Source: an uncultured bacterium (GTDB lineage: Bacteria > Cyanobacteriota > Vampirovibrionia > Gastranaerophilales > Gastranaerophilaceae). From it: a stretch of DNA of 64,000 bases. Position 1 is the first letter of the stretch; the number at the start of each line of letters is the position of its first letter. Both the position numbers and the translations under genes were made by a program. Below, piece after piece: positions 56,486 to 64,000 of this stretch. The notes beneath the pieces were generated by a model that saw nothing but the letters and a program-made list of their open reading frames with translations, did no database searches and was not told the origin of the DNA. Location of the stretch: NCBI GenBank assembly GCA_902780525.1, contig CACZFL010000012.1:16835-80834 (forward strand). Reading direction: 5' to 3'.

Positions 56486-58018
56486 ATGCTTACATTAATA
56501 TATTTATATATAACAATTTTTACTGTGTATTACATAATACTTGCTGTAAACAGTCTTAAAGGACATAAAAAAGTCAGAGATAAATATACATCCAAAGATT
56601 CTAACCTCTGCGTTATTGTGTATGCTTCAGGTGAAGCCGGCTCTCTTGAGTATTTAATACGCCAGTTAAAAAAACAGACTTATGATAATCAAAGATATAC
56701 AATTTATGTTGTCCTAGACAAGGTTGAAAATCCGCCTGAATTCATTTTCCAGACAGATTTGGGTATAAATGTTGTTAATATTAATAACATTGAGCCTATC
56801 GGCAAAAGTCAGGCATATTCAATTATTGCCGAAAAATTAAGCGAGGTTCCGAATCTTAATGCATACGTTTTCCTTGATGCAAACAACTATGTTGATTCGG
56901 ACTTTCTTGAAAATGTCAACTATTATCTGACAAAATACCCGGTTTTTATGCCTGCAATTAATTATATAGGTGAAGATACTGAAATGAAGTTCTGGGACAG
57001 CGTCAGGGTTTCATATTCAAGATATGTGACAAATTTTATTTATAATGCAAGAACACACCTTGGTTTAACAAACCTCTTAAATACTGATGTTTTTGTTATT
57101 GAACGTGATTTGCTCAACAGAATAGGCTCTTTTGACTTCAGGGACAAAATATCCGAAGCAAACTATACGCTAAAACTTGCACTGGAAGGTGTTCCTGTCG
57201 CATCTGTCGATGAAGTTAAGGTTTACAGGGCTATTGAAAATTATGACTTGAGAATTCCATCATTATCAAAAAGAATTAATATATTCTGGCATAACTGGAC
57301 TAAAGCAAAAAATATTATTAGCTTTGAGTACGTTTCATCGCTTTTGATTCCGAATTGGCTTGTTTGTATATTATGCTATGCGTTCCTGCTTTCTCATACA
57401 TACCATTTCGGTGGGCTTAAAATCCTCGGACTCTTTACCGCAGGATACTACGGAATTCTCGTTATGGCTGTTATGCTTGCTCTTGCATTCAGCATAAGTC
57501 TGTTCCATGCCGGAATATACTCAAAAGCATATTTTTATCTGTTCTCATATCCTTTGTATTCAATAGGACACATTATAAAGAATTTCCCGCCTATCAGGTC
57601 AGTTATCGGTTTTATGCATAACAAAAACCGTAAACATCAAATTGAAAAAATGTCTGCTGATATTATTGTTACCGACGGAACTCGCGATTATTCCTGCAAG
57701 ATTGAACTTATATCGGATGACGGACTTGCAAAGGTTAAATTTATTAATAACGGTAAGGTTTATATTACAAAAAATAACCACCTCAGAATGGTTGATGCAA
57801 TAAAAGAGTTATCTCAAAAACTCAGTGACTTCGGCTTGTCTATGAAAATTTGCCACTCCTGTAAATATTTTCAACAGGTCATTGACGGCTCTACAAATAT
57901 GGTTCAGGGTAACTGCAATTGCCCACTATCCGGCAGAGTTGAAGGAGATATTATTCCGACTCTTATTTGGAATACCTGCCCTAACTTTGAAAAACAAAAT
58001 GTTGTTAACCTTTTTTAA
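56486..58018 (+). CDS. Membrane glycosyltransferase (GT2-like) with C-terminal cysteine cluster
   Basis: The 510-residue protein has an N-terminal membrane helix (LTLIYLYITIFTVYYIILAV), a GT-A glycosyltransferase domain (LCVIVYASGEAGSLEYLIRQ; IGKSQAYSIIAEKL; YVFLDANNYVDSDFL as the DxD-like site), three or four membrane helices (about 290-380), and a cytosolic tail of about 125 residues. The tail ends with five or six cysteines (CHSCKYF, GNCNCPL, NTCPNF) that may bind metal. GT2 enzymes of this shape make polysaccharides or transfer sugars at the inner membrane. It is divergent from the giant FliD-like gene; glycosylation of surface proteins is possible but unproven. GGGGAA precedes the ATG. 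Confidence 0.82.
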   Translation: MLTLIYLYITIFTVYYIILAVNSLKGHKKVRDKYTSKDSNLCVIVYASGEAGSLEYLIRQLKKQTYDNQRYTIYVVLDKVENPPEFIFQTDLGINVVNINNIEPIGKSQAYSIIAEKLSEVPNLNAYVFLDANNYVDSDFLENVNYYLTKYPVFMPAINYIGEDTEMKFWDSVRVSYSRYVTNFIYNARTHLGLTNLLNTDVFVIERDLLNRIGSFDFRDKISEANYTLKLALEGVPVASVDEVKVYRAIENYDLRIPSLSKRINIFWHNWTKAKNIISFEYVSSLLIPNWLVCILCYAFLLSHTYHFGGLKILGLFTAGYYGILVMAVMLALAFSISLFHAGIYSKAYFYLFSYPLYSIGHIIKNFPPIRSVIGFMHNKNRKHQIEKMSADIIVTDGTRDYSCKIELISDDGLAKVKFINNGKVYITKNNHLRMVDAIKELSQKLSDFGLSMKICHSCKYFQQVIDGSTNMVQGNCNCPLSGRVEGDIIPTLIWNTCPNFEKQNVVNLF

Positions 58019-58101
58019 TCTCTCAGGCTGATTATTCATATATCTAAACATTGTGTACTCATTTTATTTTTCTGCTAAAATATACGTGAGGGCTTTTAAA
58101 T

Positions 58102-60132
58102 ATGAATAAAAAAATATACGTTTCGTTATTAGGGATTATGTTGTTTTTGTCTGGACTTCATGTTGATGCCAAAATGACAAAAGAAGCACAGGCATTATAC
58201 CAGGAAGCTTGCAGTTACGAATACAAAGGTGATTATGCAACTGCAATTAACATTATTCAAAAGGCGTTGAATATTAACGGCGACGATGCAATGCTTTATA
58301 CAAAAATAGCCGGTCTGTTTGCTGATGCAGGTAGTTATGAAGAAGCTCTCGGTGCATACAAAAAAGCCTTAAGACTCCGCCCAAATGATGCATTTATTTA
58401 TATAAGTATTGGTAATATTCTCCAAACTATGGGTGATTACGAAAATGCGTATAACTCTTTTATGCAGGCTCAACAGATTTATCCCGAATATAAGTATAAC
58501 TATTTGAACCTGGCAAATATTGAATACTTCAGAAAAAATTATAAAAATGCCATAGAGTATTATACAACGTTTTTAAATGCGTATCCGGAACATCTAGAAG
58601 CAAGCGAAAACCTTGCAAATGTTTATTATGCTTCAGGGCAGCCTGACAAAGCCTGCGAAATTTATGCGGCTTTGTATAAGAAATACCCGACTGCATTTAA
58701 GGACTATACTCACTACGGTCTCGCTCTTTTTGATACAAAGCAGTATAAAGCTGCCTCTGAAATTCTTTCAAAAGCTCTTGATGATAATAAAGATGATGAA
58801 GTTGTTCTTGCTAAACTTGCACTGTCATATCAATATCTGGGTGATAACGATAAGGCATTGGATTATTATACAAAAGTATTTTCAATTAACCCGGAACTTA
58901 CTGCTCTAAGGTTTGATTATGCAAATTTGCTCGGGAATATGGGTAAAAATGCGGAAGCAATTGAAGAATATAAAACATACATTAAAGCCTTTCCAAATGA
59001 CGCCAATGCATATAAGAATATGGGACTTGTATATAAAAGACAAGGTGATATTGACTTAGCTTTATTTAATATTGAAAAGGCTTATACGCTGGATTCTTCC
59101 GACAGTGATATAAAAAAAGAACTCGCATTATGCTATCATCAGAAGCAGGATTATGTTAATGCTCTTAAATTCTACAATATGGTATTGGCTAACGACCCTG
59201 ATAATTACGAGTTGTTGGCAAATAAAGCATTAACTTTGCATGCTATGAACAACTTTGTTGCAGCGATTGATTTGTACAAAGAATTACTGGAAAAGAAACA
59301 AAACGACAGGCTTCAAAAAAACCTGGCTTCTGCTACTATAGCATATGCATATGACTTATACGACAAAAAAGACTACGGTCAGGCTATATTGTATTTTGAT
59401 GACGCCATTGAACTTAATCCTAAAGAAGCTTCTGCATATTTTGGATTTGCTCAGGCTAATGATAAAATGGGCTGCTATGAGGCAGCGCTTGAAAATTACA
59501 GAAAAGCGGTTTCTTTGGCTCCCGCAAATCTGGAGTATAATGCTGCACTTTCAATGTTTATGTCTAATCATAAAATGGCTGAAGCAAAAGCTGTGGCAGA
59601 AAAAAAGGATAATTCAGAAAACGTAGAACAGAAACCCGAAAAAATTGAGCTTACATCAACTGAAATGACTCTTGCTTACGAAAGCTTAGTTAAAAATGGT
59701 GATGAGGCATACAAAAAACAACAATATAACGAAGCGTTGGATTATTATACAAAGGCAGTTGTTTATGCACCGCAGGATAAGATTACAATGCTTAAAATAG
59801 CAAATATATATAAACTGACCGGAAACAATACAAAAGCACTCAGTTTTTATGACAAGCTTTTATCAATAGATAAAGATAATAAAGATGCATACTTTAATAA
59901 AGGTTTGGTTCTTGCAAGTCAAAAGAATTATGATGACGCTATAAAATGTTTTGAAAGAGTAATACAATTAACTCCTGATTATCCATATGCATACTATTCA
60001 CTCGGTATGTCTTATGAACAAAAAGGTGATACGAGCAAAGCACTTGAATACTATTACTTATATTCAGGTATAGAAAAAGACGAAGCTATGCTGGATTCAG
60101 TAAGAAAAAAAATTAAAGCTCTAGAGGGATAG
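58102..60132 (+). CDS. Exported TPR-repeat protein
   Basis: The 676-residue protein starts with a signal peptide (YVSLLGIMLFLSGLHVDAK) and consists almost entirely of TPRs, about 15 by eye, e.g. YEYKGDYATAINIIQKALNI, GSYEEALGAYKKALRLRPND, KKDYGQAILYFDDAIELNPK and KNYDDAIKCFERVIQLTPDY, with a charged linker around residues 500-525. Such superhelical proteins act as scaffolds, often in secretion or envelope assembly. GAGGG precedes the ATG at 9 bases. The genes that follow closely (lipoprotein, MCE protein, upp) suggest an operon. Confidence 0.87.
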   Translation: MNKKIYVSLLGIMLFLSGLHVDAKMTKEAQALYQEACSYEYKGDYATAINIIQKALNINGDDAMLYTKIAGLFADAGSYEEALGAYKKALRLRPNDAFIYISIGNILQTMGDYENAYNSFMQAQQIYPEYKYNYLNLANIEYFRKNYKNAIEYYTTFLNAYPEHLEASENLANVYYASGQPDKACEIYAALYKKYPTAFKDYTHYGLALFDTKQYKAASEILSKALDDNKDDEVVLAKLALSYQYLGDNDKALDYYTKVFSINPELTALRFDYANLLGNMGKNAEAIEEYKTYIKAFPNDANAYKNMGLVYKRQGDIDLALFNIEKAYTLDSSDSDIKKELALCYHQKQDYVNALKFYNMVLANDPDNYELLANKALTLHAMNNFVAAIDLYKELLEKKQNDRLQKNLASATIAYAYDLYDKKDYGQAILYFDDAIELNPKEASAYFGFAQANDKMGCYEAALENYRKAVSLAPANLEYNAALSMFMSNHKMAEAKAVAEKKDNSENVEQKPEKIELTSTEMTLAYESLVKNGDEAYKKQQYNEALDYYTKAVVYAPQDKITMLKIANIYKLTGNNTKALSFYDKLLSIDKDNKDAYFNKGLVLASQKNYDDAIKCFERVIQLTPDYPYAYYSLGMSYEQKGDTSKALEYYYLYSGIEKDEAMLDSVRKKIKALEG

Positions 60133-60164
60133 GGGTAAATATAGTTAAAAGGCAATTTTAGTAA

Positions 60165-60569
60165 ATGAAAATACTCAAATTTTTTCTGATAATTTTAATT
60201 GCAGTTATAATGTCCGGGTGTGCTTACGACCGTGGGCTTATACTTTTTAACAGTGTTCCTATTACCCAAAATAATGCACTTCACGACCAGAAAGTTTTCA
60301 AGCCCGGAGATAAGGTATATTTTTTGTTTATTGCTCCTAAAAAGATGTATAACGACTTAATCAGGGTTCAGGTTTTTACTTTAACTGATAAAGCCGATTT
60401 AGGCGGAGAGGATATGGTAAGAACAAAAGATTTTCGGCTTAATCGTGACGAGCGGTATTATTATACAGACTACTTTACATTATGGGAAAAAGGAAGATAT
60501 GTAATGCAGATATTTTCTCACGATGATTTTACAAATCCGGTGGCTGTAAATTATTTTTATATTCAATAA
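60165..60569 (+). CDS. Small lipoprotein-like exported protein
   Basis: The 134-residue protein has a signal peptide ending in a cysteine (FFLIILIAVIMSGCAYDRGL; MSGC resembles a lipobox, with Met at -3). The mature part is beta-rich (KPGDKVYFLFIAPKKM; LIRVQVFTLTDKADLGG; KGRYVMQIFSHDDFTNPVAV), like a small immunoglobulin-type domain. It sits between a TPR protein and an MCE protein, so it may be part of an envelope complex. I recognise no named family. Confidence 0.72.
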   Translation: MKILKFFLIILIAVIMSGCAYDRGLILFNSVPITQNNALHDQKVFKPGDKVYFLFIAPKKMYNDLIRVQVFTLTDKADLGGEDMVRTKDFRLNRDERYYYTDYFTLWEKGRYVMQIFSHDDFTNPVAVNYFYIQ

Positions 60570-60609
60570 CTTGTATGATGTTAATAATTTATATATAATA
60601 GTTCTAAAG

Positions 60610-61278
60610 ATGTCAGAAAAAAAAGAAAGTAAAGTTTTTTATATTGATCATAAGGGTGAGCTTTTAATTTGGCTCATAATATTGCTTGTTCCCGTAGTAA
60701 TATTTTTTTTCCACAGTGTTTTTTCTCCGGATGATGAAAATGAACATAAAATTTTTATACCGGATGTTGACGGATTAATTGTTGGTTCACCTGTACGTGC
60801 TATGGGTATTGAGATAGGGCACGTTACAAAAATCGAACCTGCTAAAGACGAAGTTTTTGTAAAATTTGTTATTACTGACAAATCAATTACACTCCCTCAG
60901 GGTACAGCTGCTACGGTAGAGTTTAGTGGTATGGGCGGGTCAAAATCACTTGAACTTTATCTGCCTGATAGTGAAACATATATAGATTCTACGGTCCCGA
61001 CATTAACCGTTCATACTCCCCGAAGATTAAGCACAGCAACAGGTCTGTTGGATGAAATGTTCAGAACAATCGGTAACATAATAACAGTTACTTCACAATT
61101 CGGTCATAAGCTTAGTCAAATTGACTTTCCGAACGGTGGAAGGGTTGTAAATGACTCAAGAGATTTTATGCAGTATGCTGATGAAGTAATTGATATTCAG
61201 CAAAAAAGAGTGGATGATTTTGGTGAAAAATTAGATGAGATAGGGAGAAAATTAAATGTCAGAAAAATTCAGCAATAA
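60610..61278 (+). CDS. MCE/MlaD-family membrane protein
   Basis: With ATG 60610 the 222-residue protein has one N-terminal membrane helix (ELLIWLIILLVPVVIFFFHS) and an MCE domain (about residues 45-120): FIPDVDGLIVGSPVRAMGIE, IGHVTKIEPAKDEVFVKFVI and LPQGTAATVEFSGMGGSKSLE. A helical tail follows. MlaD-type proteins form rings that carry phospholipid between membranes, usually with an ABC transporter (MlaE/MlaF); those genes are not in the window. A TTG at 60571 would add 13 unconserved residues. Its end overlaps the upp start by 23 bases, so translation is probably coupled. Confidence 0.85.
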   Translation: MSEKKESKVFYIDHKGELLIWLIILLVPVVIFFFHSVFSPDDENEHKIFIPDVDGLIVGSPVRAMGIEIGHVTKIEPAKDEVFVKFVITDKSITLPQGTAATVEFSGMGGSKSLELYLPDSETYIDSTVPTLTVHTPRRLSTATGLLDEMFRTIGNIITVTSQFGHKLSQIDFPNGGRVVNDSRDFMQYADEVIDIQQKRVDDFGEKLDEIGRKLNVRKIQQ

Positions 61279-61915
61279 TTTAACAGTAGTTTCTAATCCT
61301 ATAGTTAATCAGAGCTTGTGTACAATTAGAGCTAAAGATACGGATACACAGGGGGTAAGACTGGCTGCTAGAAAACTGACAAGAATATTGCTTTATGAAG
61401 CTACAAAAAATTTGCCACAAAAAGATATTGAAATAGAAACTCCTATATCAAAATTTGAAACAAAAACTATTAATGATGATATTACAATTATTATTTCACC
61501 GATTTTAAGAGCAGGACTAATATTTACTGATGAAGCTGTTGATATTTTGCCTCAGGCAACGATTCGTCATATAGGTATGTATAGAGATGAAAAAACTCTG
61601 AGACCTGTTTGGTATTATAACAAGGTGCCTATGCCTGTTAATAATCCGTCAAAATATTACGTATTTATTACTGATCCTATGCTTGCGACAGGTAATTCCT
61701 TAAGGGAAGCTGTAAGACTATACGTATCTAAAGGTATTCCTCAGGAAAATATTACCTGTGTATGCATGATATCTGCTCCGGATGGTATTAATGCCGTGTT
61801 TGGTGAATTCCCTGATGTTAAGATAATTGTTGCCGCAGTTGATTCTTGCCTTAACGAAAGGGGATATATTGTCCCCGGCATGGGCGATGCGGGTGACAGG
61901 ATTTATAATACATAA
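61256..61915 (+). CDS. upp: Uracil phosphoribosyltransferase
   Basis: The 219-residue protein converts uracil and PRPP to UMP (pyrimidine salvage). Seen: IIISPILRAGLIFTDEAVDI, the PRPP loop FITDPMLATGNSLREAV, and the uracil-binding C-terminus ERGYIVPGMGDAGDRIYNT. The length is normal. Its ATG lies inside the 3' end of the MCE gene, an odd partner for a salvage enzyme. Confidence 0.95.
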   Translation: MSEKFSNNLTVVSNPIVNQSLCTIRAKDTDTQGVRLAARKLTRILLYEATKNLPQKDIEIETPISKFETKTINDDITIIISPILRAGLIFTDEAVDILPQATIRHIGMYRDEKTLRPVWYYNKVPMPVNNPSKYYVFITDPMLATGNSLREAVRLYVSKGIPQENITCVCMISAPDGINAVFGEFPDVKIIVAAVDSCLNERGYIVPGMGDAGDRIYNT

Positions 61916-61980
61916 ATTTTTTATTTACTGGCAAATTTTATTTTCTCGGGTTTTATATATTTAAAACAAGGAGAAAATAT

Positions 61981-62349
61981 ATGCAGATTAGCAGAATACA
62001 AAGCTCTGATTACAATTCAAACTTTAAAGCAAAGCTTGATATTACAGGCGAGATGTTTTTTGGCGAGGTCTTTGAAAAGATGTTTGAAAAAGCATCTAAA
62101 ATAGGCACTGATAAAGATGTAATAGATATTAAATATGTCGGTTATTTTGCCGGAAAATCAAAAAAAACAGGTTTGATGGATAAATTTAAGGGTACATTTG
62201 TTGCTAAATATATGACAAAAGGTAATAAATCAGGCTCAGATAAGGTTCGGATGGATATAGCTGATACAAGCCGTTATGGCTATAGAGAAAAAGCAAAAGC
62301 TGCAGCCGTAAAGTTTGTTGATGATTTATTTGAAAAGTATGCAAAGTAA
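61981..62349 (+). CDS. Small hypothetical protein with N-terminal FKAKL motif
   Basis: This 122-residue, lysine-rich protein starts MQISRIQSSDYNSNFKAKLD, like the proteins at 26099 and 62368. The rest is alpha/beta (FGEVFEKMFEKASKIGTDKD; VIDIKYVGYFAGKSKKTGLM; EKAKAAAVKFVDDLFEKYAK). AAGGAG precedes the ATG at ideal spacing. It has no signal peptide, membrane segment or known family. Confidence 0.7.
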   Translation: MQISRIQSSDYNSNFKAKLDITGEMFFGEVFEKMFEKASKIGTDKDVIDIKYVGYFAGKSKKTGLMDKFKGTFVAKYMTKGNKSGSDKVRMDIADTSRYGYREKAKAAAVKFVDDLFEKYAK

Positions 62350-62367
62350 TAAATTAAGAAGTCTAAT

Positions 62368-62934
62368 ATGCTGATATCAACTAATAATGCCCAGTCATTT
62401 GGTAGTATTCAGGTAAATTTAACTAAAATGACTTCACATCAAAGAAGCATAAGTGATCGTCTTTTTAATTCATTAAAGTATAGTGAAAAATATTCAAAAC
62501 TGACTTCAGATATCAGAGCAGGTGAAGATTTGGATATTTATATGATTCCGAAAGGAAAAAAAGGTATAGAAGTTCGTTTTATGGACCCATATAGCGGGAT
62601 GTTTGTAAGAGAAAAATTTGTTAATACGTGCAAAATTATCAGAGAAGAACTTTTTAGTTCTTTTAGTCATAGTATTGAATCTGCAACAGATAAAATCATT
62701 GATACTTATGAAAAAATCGTAAACGGAGTTATTGCTCGTCCTAAGGAAGACGTATCAAAATTTGTAAAAGGTGATACTGAGATGCACAGAATAAATCCAA
62801 ACAAGGCAGAAGATTTATCTGAGATGATTGCTAAGTTCAGAAAATCAGATTGTACTCCTGCAGAAGCAGAAGAGCAGGCCTTTGAAGGATACAAAGGCCT
62901 TTACCATATAGATAATCAAGATGCAGATTTCTAA
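62368..62934 (+). CDS. Small hypothetical protein with N-terminal QSFGSI motif
   Basis: This 188-residue protein starts MLISTNNAQSFGSIQVNL and is otherwise alpha/beta with no signal peptide (RSISDRLFNSLKYSEKYSKL; LDIYMIPKGKKGIEVRFMDP; SESIESATDKIID-like helix around residues 95-118). It follows the 61981 gene by 18 bases, so the two share a transcript. A strong terminator follows. Function unknown. Confidence 0.68.
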   Translation: MLISTNNAQSFGSIQVNLTKMTSHQRSISDRLFNSLKYSEKYSKLTSDIRAGEDLDIYMIPKGKKGIEVRFMDPYSGMFVREKFVNTCKIIREELFSSFSHSIESATDKIIDTYEKIVNGVIARPKEDVSKFVKGDTEMHRINPNKAEDLSEMIAKFRKSDCTPAEAEEQAFEGYKGLYHIDNQDADF

Positions 62935-62948
62935 TTAATTAAATGATA

Positions 62949-62990
62949 AAAAAACGTTCAGTTTGAAAACTCAAACTGAACGCTTTTTTT
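62949..62990. terminator. Bidirectional terminator between the 62368 gene and gap
   Basis: CGTTCAGTTTGA (62955-62966) and TCAAACTGAACG (62971-62982) form a perfect 12-bp stem with an aaac loop, flanked by A and T runs. It can serve both convergent genes. Confidence 0.88.
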
Positions 62991-63018
62991 ATTGTAATCT
63001 TGTCAGATTGTCTGTTCT

Positions 63019-64000
63019 CTATAATTTAGAAGCAACCATTAATGTTGTTTCAGCTAATCTTGTAGAGTAACCCATTTCGTTATCGTACCAAGAAATAATT
63101 TTAACCTGGTTTCCGCCCATTACACGAGTTAATAAAGCATCAACAGTTGAAGATTGTGAAGTACCAACGTAGTCAGAAGATACTAACGGTTCTTCAGTAT
63201 AGCAAAGAACGTGTCCGTCAGCACCAGCTTTTAATGCTGCATTAACTTCTTCTACTGTAACGTCTTTAGCAACTTCGAAAACAACGTCAACTAAAGATAC
63301 ATCCGGAGTAGGAACTCTCATAGCGAAACCGTCCAATTTACCTTTTAATTGAGGTAATACTAATGCAACAGCCTTTGCAGCACCAGTTTTAGTAGGACAA
63401 ATGTTAAGAGCACCAGCTCTTGCACGACGTGGGTCTTTGTGGCCTGCGTCTAAGATTCTCTGGTCGCCTGTGTATGAGTGAACTGTTGTCATCAAACCTT
63501 TAACAATACCGAATTTTTCATCGATAACCTTAGCAACAGGTGCTAAGCAGTTTGTTGTACAAGATGCCATAGAAATTACGTTGTGTTTTGCAGGGTCATA
63601 CATATTTTCGTTAACACCTAAAACAACAGTAATATCTTCGTTAGTAGCCGGAGCTGAGATGATAACTTTCTTAGCGCCAGCTGCGATGTGAGCTTTAGCT
63701 TTTTCGCCGTCTGTGAAGAAACCTGTTGATTCAACAACAACTTCTACACCCAAATCTTTCCAAGGAAGATTTGCAGGGTCTTTTTCAGCGAAGAATTTGA
63801 TTTTCTTGCCGTTAACGATGATGCCTTCTTCGTAAGCTGAAACTTCACCGTCAAATTTGCCCATAACTGAGTCATATTTGAAAATTCTAGCTGCATCTTC
63901 CGGTTTTAAACCAGGGTCGTTGATTGCAACATAGTTAATCTTATCAAAGATACCTTCTCTGATAGCTGCTCTTAATGTGTTTCTACCGATTCTTCCGAAT
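63019..64000 (-). CDS. gap: Glyceraldehyde-3-phosphate dehydrogenase (5' end outside window)
   Basis: The frame is open from the right edge of the window, beginning within FGRIGRNTLRAAIREG of the NAD-binding domain, so only a few N-terminal residues are missing; the ATG at 63864 is internal. Catalytic Cys lies in MASCTTNCLAPVAKV; other family stretches are DPANLPWKDLGVEVVVESTG, VHSYTGDQRILD, RRARAGALNICPTKTGAAKA and SWYDNEMGYSTRL. It oxidises glyceraldehyde 3-phosphate with NAD(P)+ and phosphate in glycolysis. A hairpin terminator follows the stop. Confidence 0.96.
   Translation of the reverse strand, partial: FGRIGRNTLRAAIREGIFDKINYVAINDPGLKPEDAARIFKYDSVMGKFDGEVSAYEEGIIVNGKKIKFFAEKDPANLPWKDLGVEVVVESTGFFTDGEKAKAHIAAGAKKVIISAPATNEDITVVLGVNENMYDPAKHNVISMASCTTNCLAPVAKVIDEKFGIVKGLMTTVHSYTGDQRILDAGHKDPRRARAGALNICPTKTGAAKAVALVLPQLKGKLDGFAMRVPTPDVSLVDVVFEVAKDVTVEEVNAALKAGADGHVLCYTEEPLVSSDYVGTSQSSTVDALLTRVMGGNQVKIISWYDNEMGYSTRLAETTLMVASKL

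Overview
This is an AT-rich bacterial chromosome segment. KdsA (a KDO/LPS precursor enzyme), Lgt, an MCE/MlaD-type protein and several exported or lipoprotein-like TPR proteins point to a cell with two membranes. A biotin-dependent Na+-pump decarboxylase and a BadF/HgdC-type activase suggest fermentative anaerobic metabolism. Exact matches to the flagellar sigma-28 consensus and two FliD-family genes suggest motility. Many proteins belong to no family I recognise. The combination resembles the non-photosynthetic gut relatives of Cyanobacteria (Melainabacteria/Vampirovibrionia, Gastranaerophilales), but that is an inference from overall character, not from a marker-gene tree.

Layout. 1-5.6 kb: a metallophosphoesterase cut by the window edge, a small exported protein, a phosphohexomutase, uvrC without its usual C-terminal HhH domain, a hypothetical gene and rnpA. 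5.7-15.4 kb: a sigma-28-preceded hypothetical gene, then a minus-strand set (membrane protein, frameshifted 75-bp-repeat gene, zinc-ribbon/ATPase/TPR protein), a sigma-28-preceded lytic transglycosylase and a large lineage-type membrane protein. 15.4-21.4 kb: ychF, a phage-like switch (self-cleaving S24 repressor facing a two-gene operon across a perfect inverted repeat), aroA, another sigma-28-preceded gene, kdsA and an activase. 21.5-23.4 kb: a three-gene ribosomal operon rpsH-rplF-rplR, detached from the rest of the spc cluster, with its own promoter, terminator and two intercistronic structured repeats. 23.5-33.2 kb: recR/ybaB, yebC, lgt with a TPR lipoprotein and a dehydrogenase, and the birA-oadG-oadA-oadB operon. 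33.2-36.7 kb: hypothetical genes, one with the fourth sigma-28 promoter. 36.8-37.4 kb: tRNA-Thr(UGU), a degenerate tRNA-Thr copy, tRNA-Thr(GGU), tRNA-Tyr, and a second copy of the tRNA-Tyr 3' end.

37.4-56.2 kb is the centrepiece. Two tandem genes encode FliD-type (flagellar cap) proteins of 1295 and 4940 residues; FliD is usually about 450-700. Both keep FliD-like ends and differ mainly in the number of central repeats (about 33 by eye in the giant one). A sigma-70-like promoter precedes them and a hairpin terminator follows. Divergently placed are a membrane glycosyltransferase, a TPR protein, a small lipoprotein, an MCE protein, upp and two small proteins. The 5'-truncated gap gene closes the window.

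The most interesting hypothesis is that the giant FliD-like proteins and the four sigma-28-preceded uncharacterised genes belong to one lineage-specific flagellar or surface-adhesion programme.
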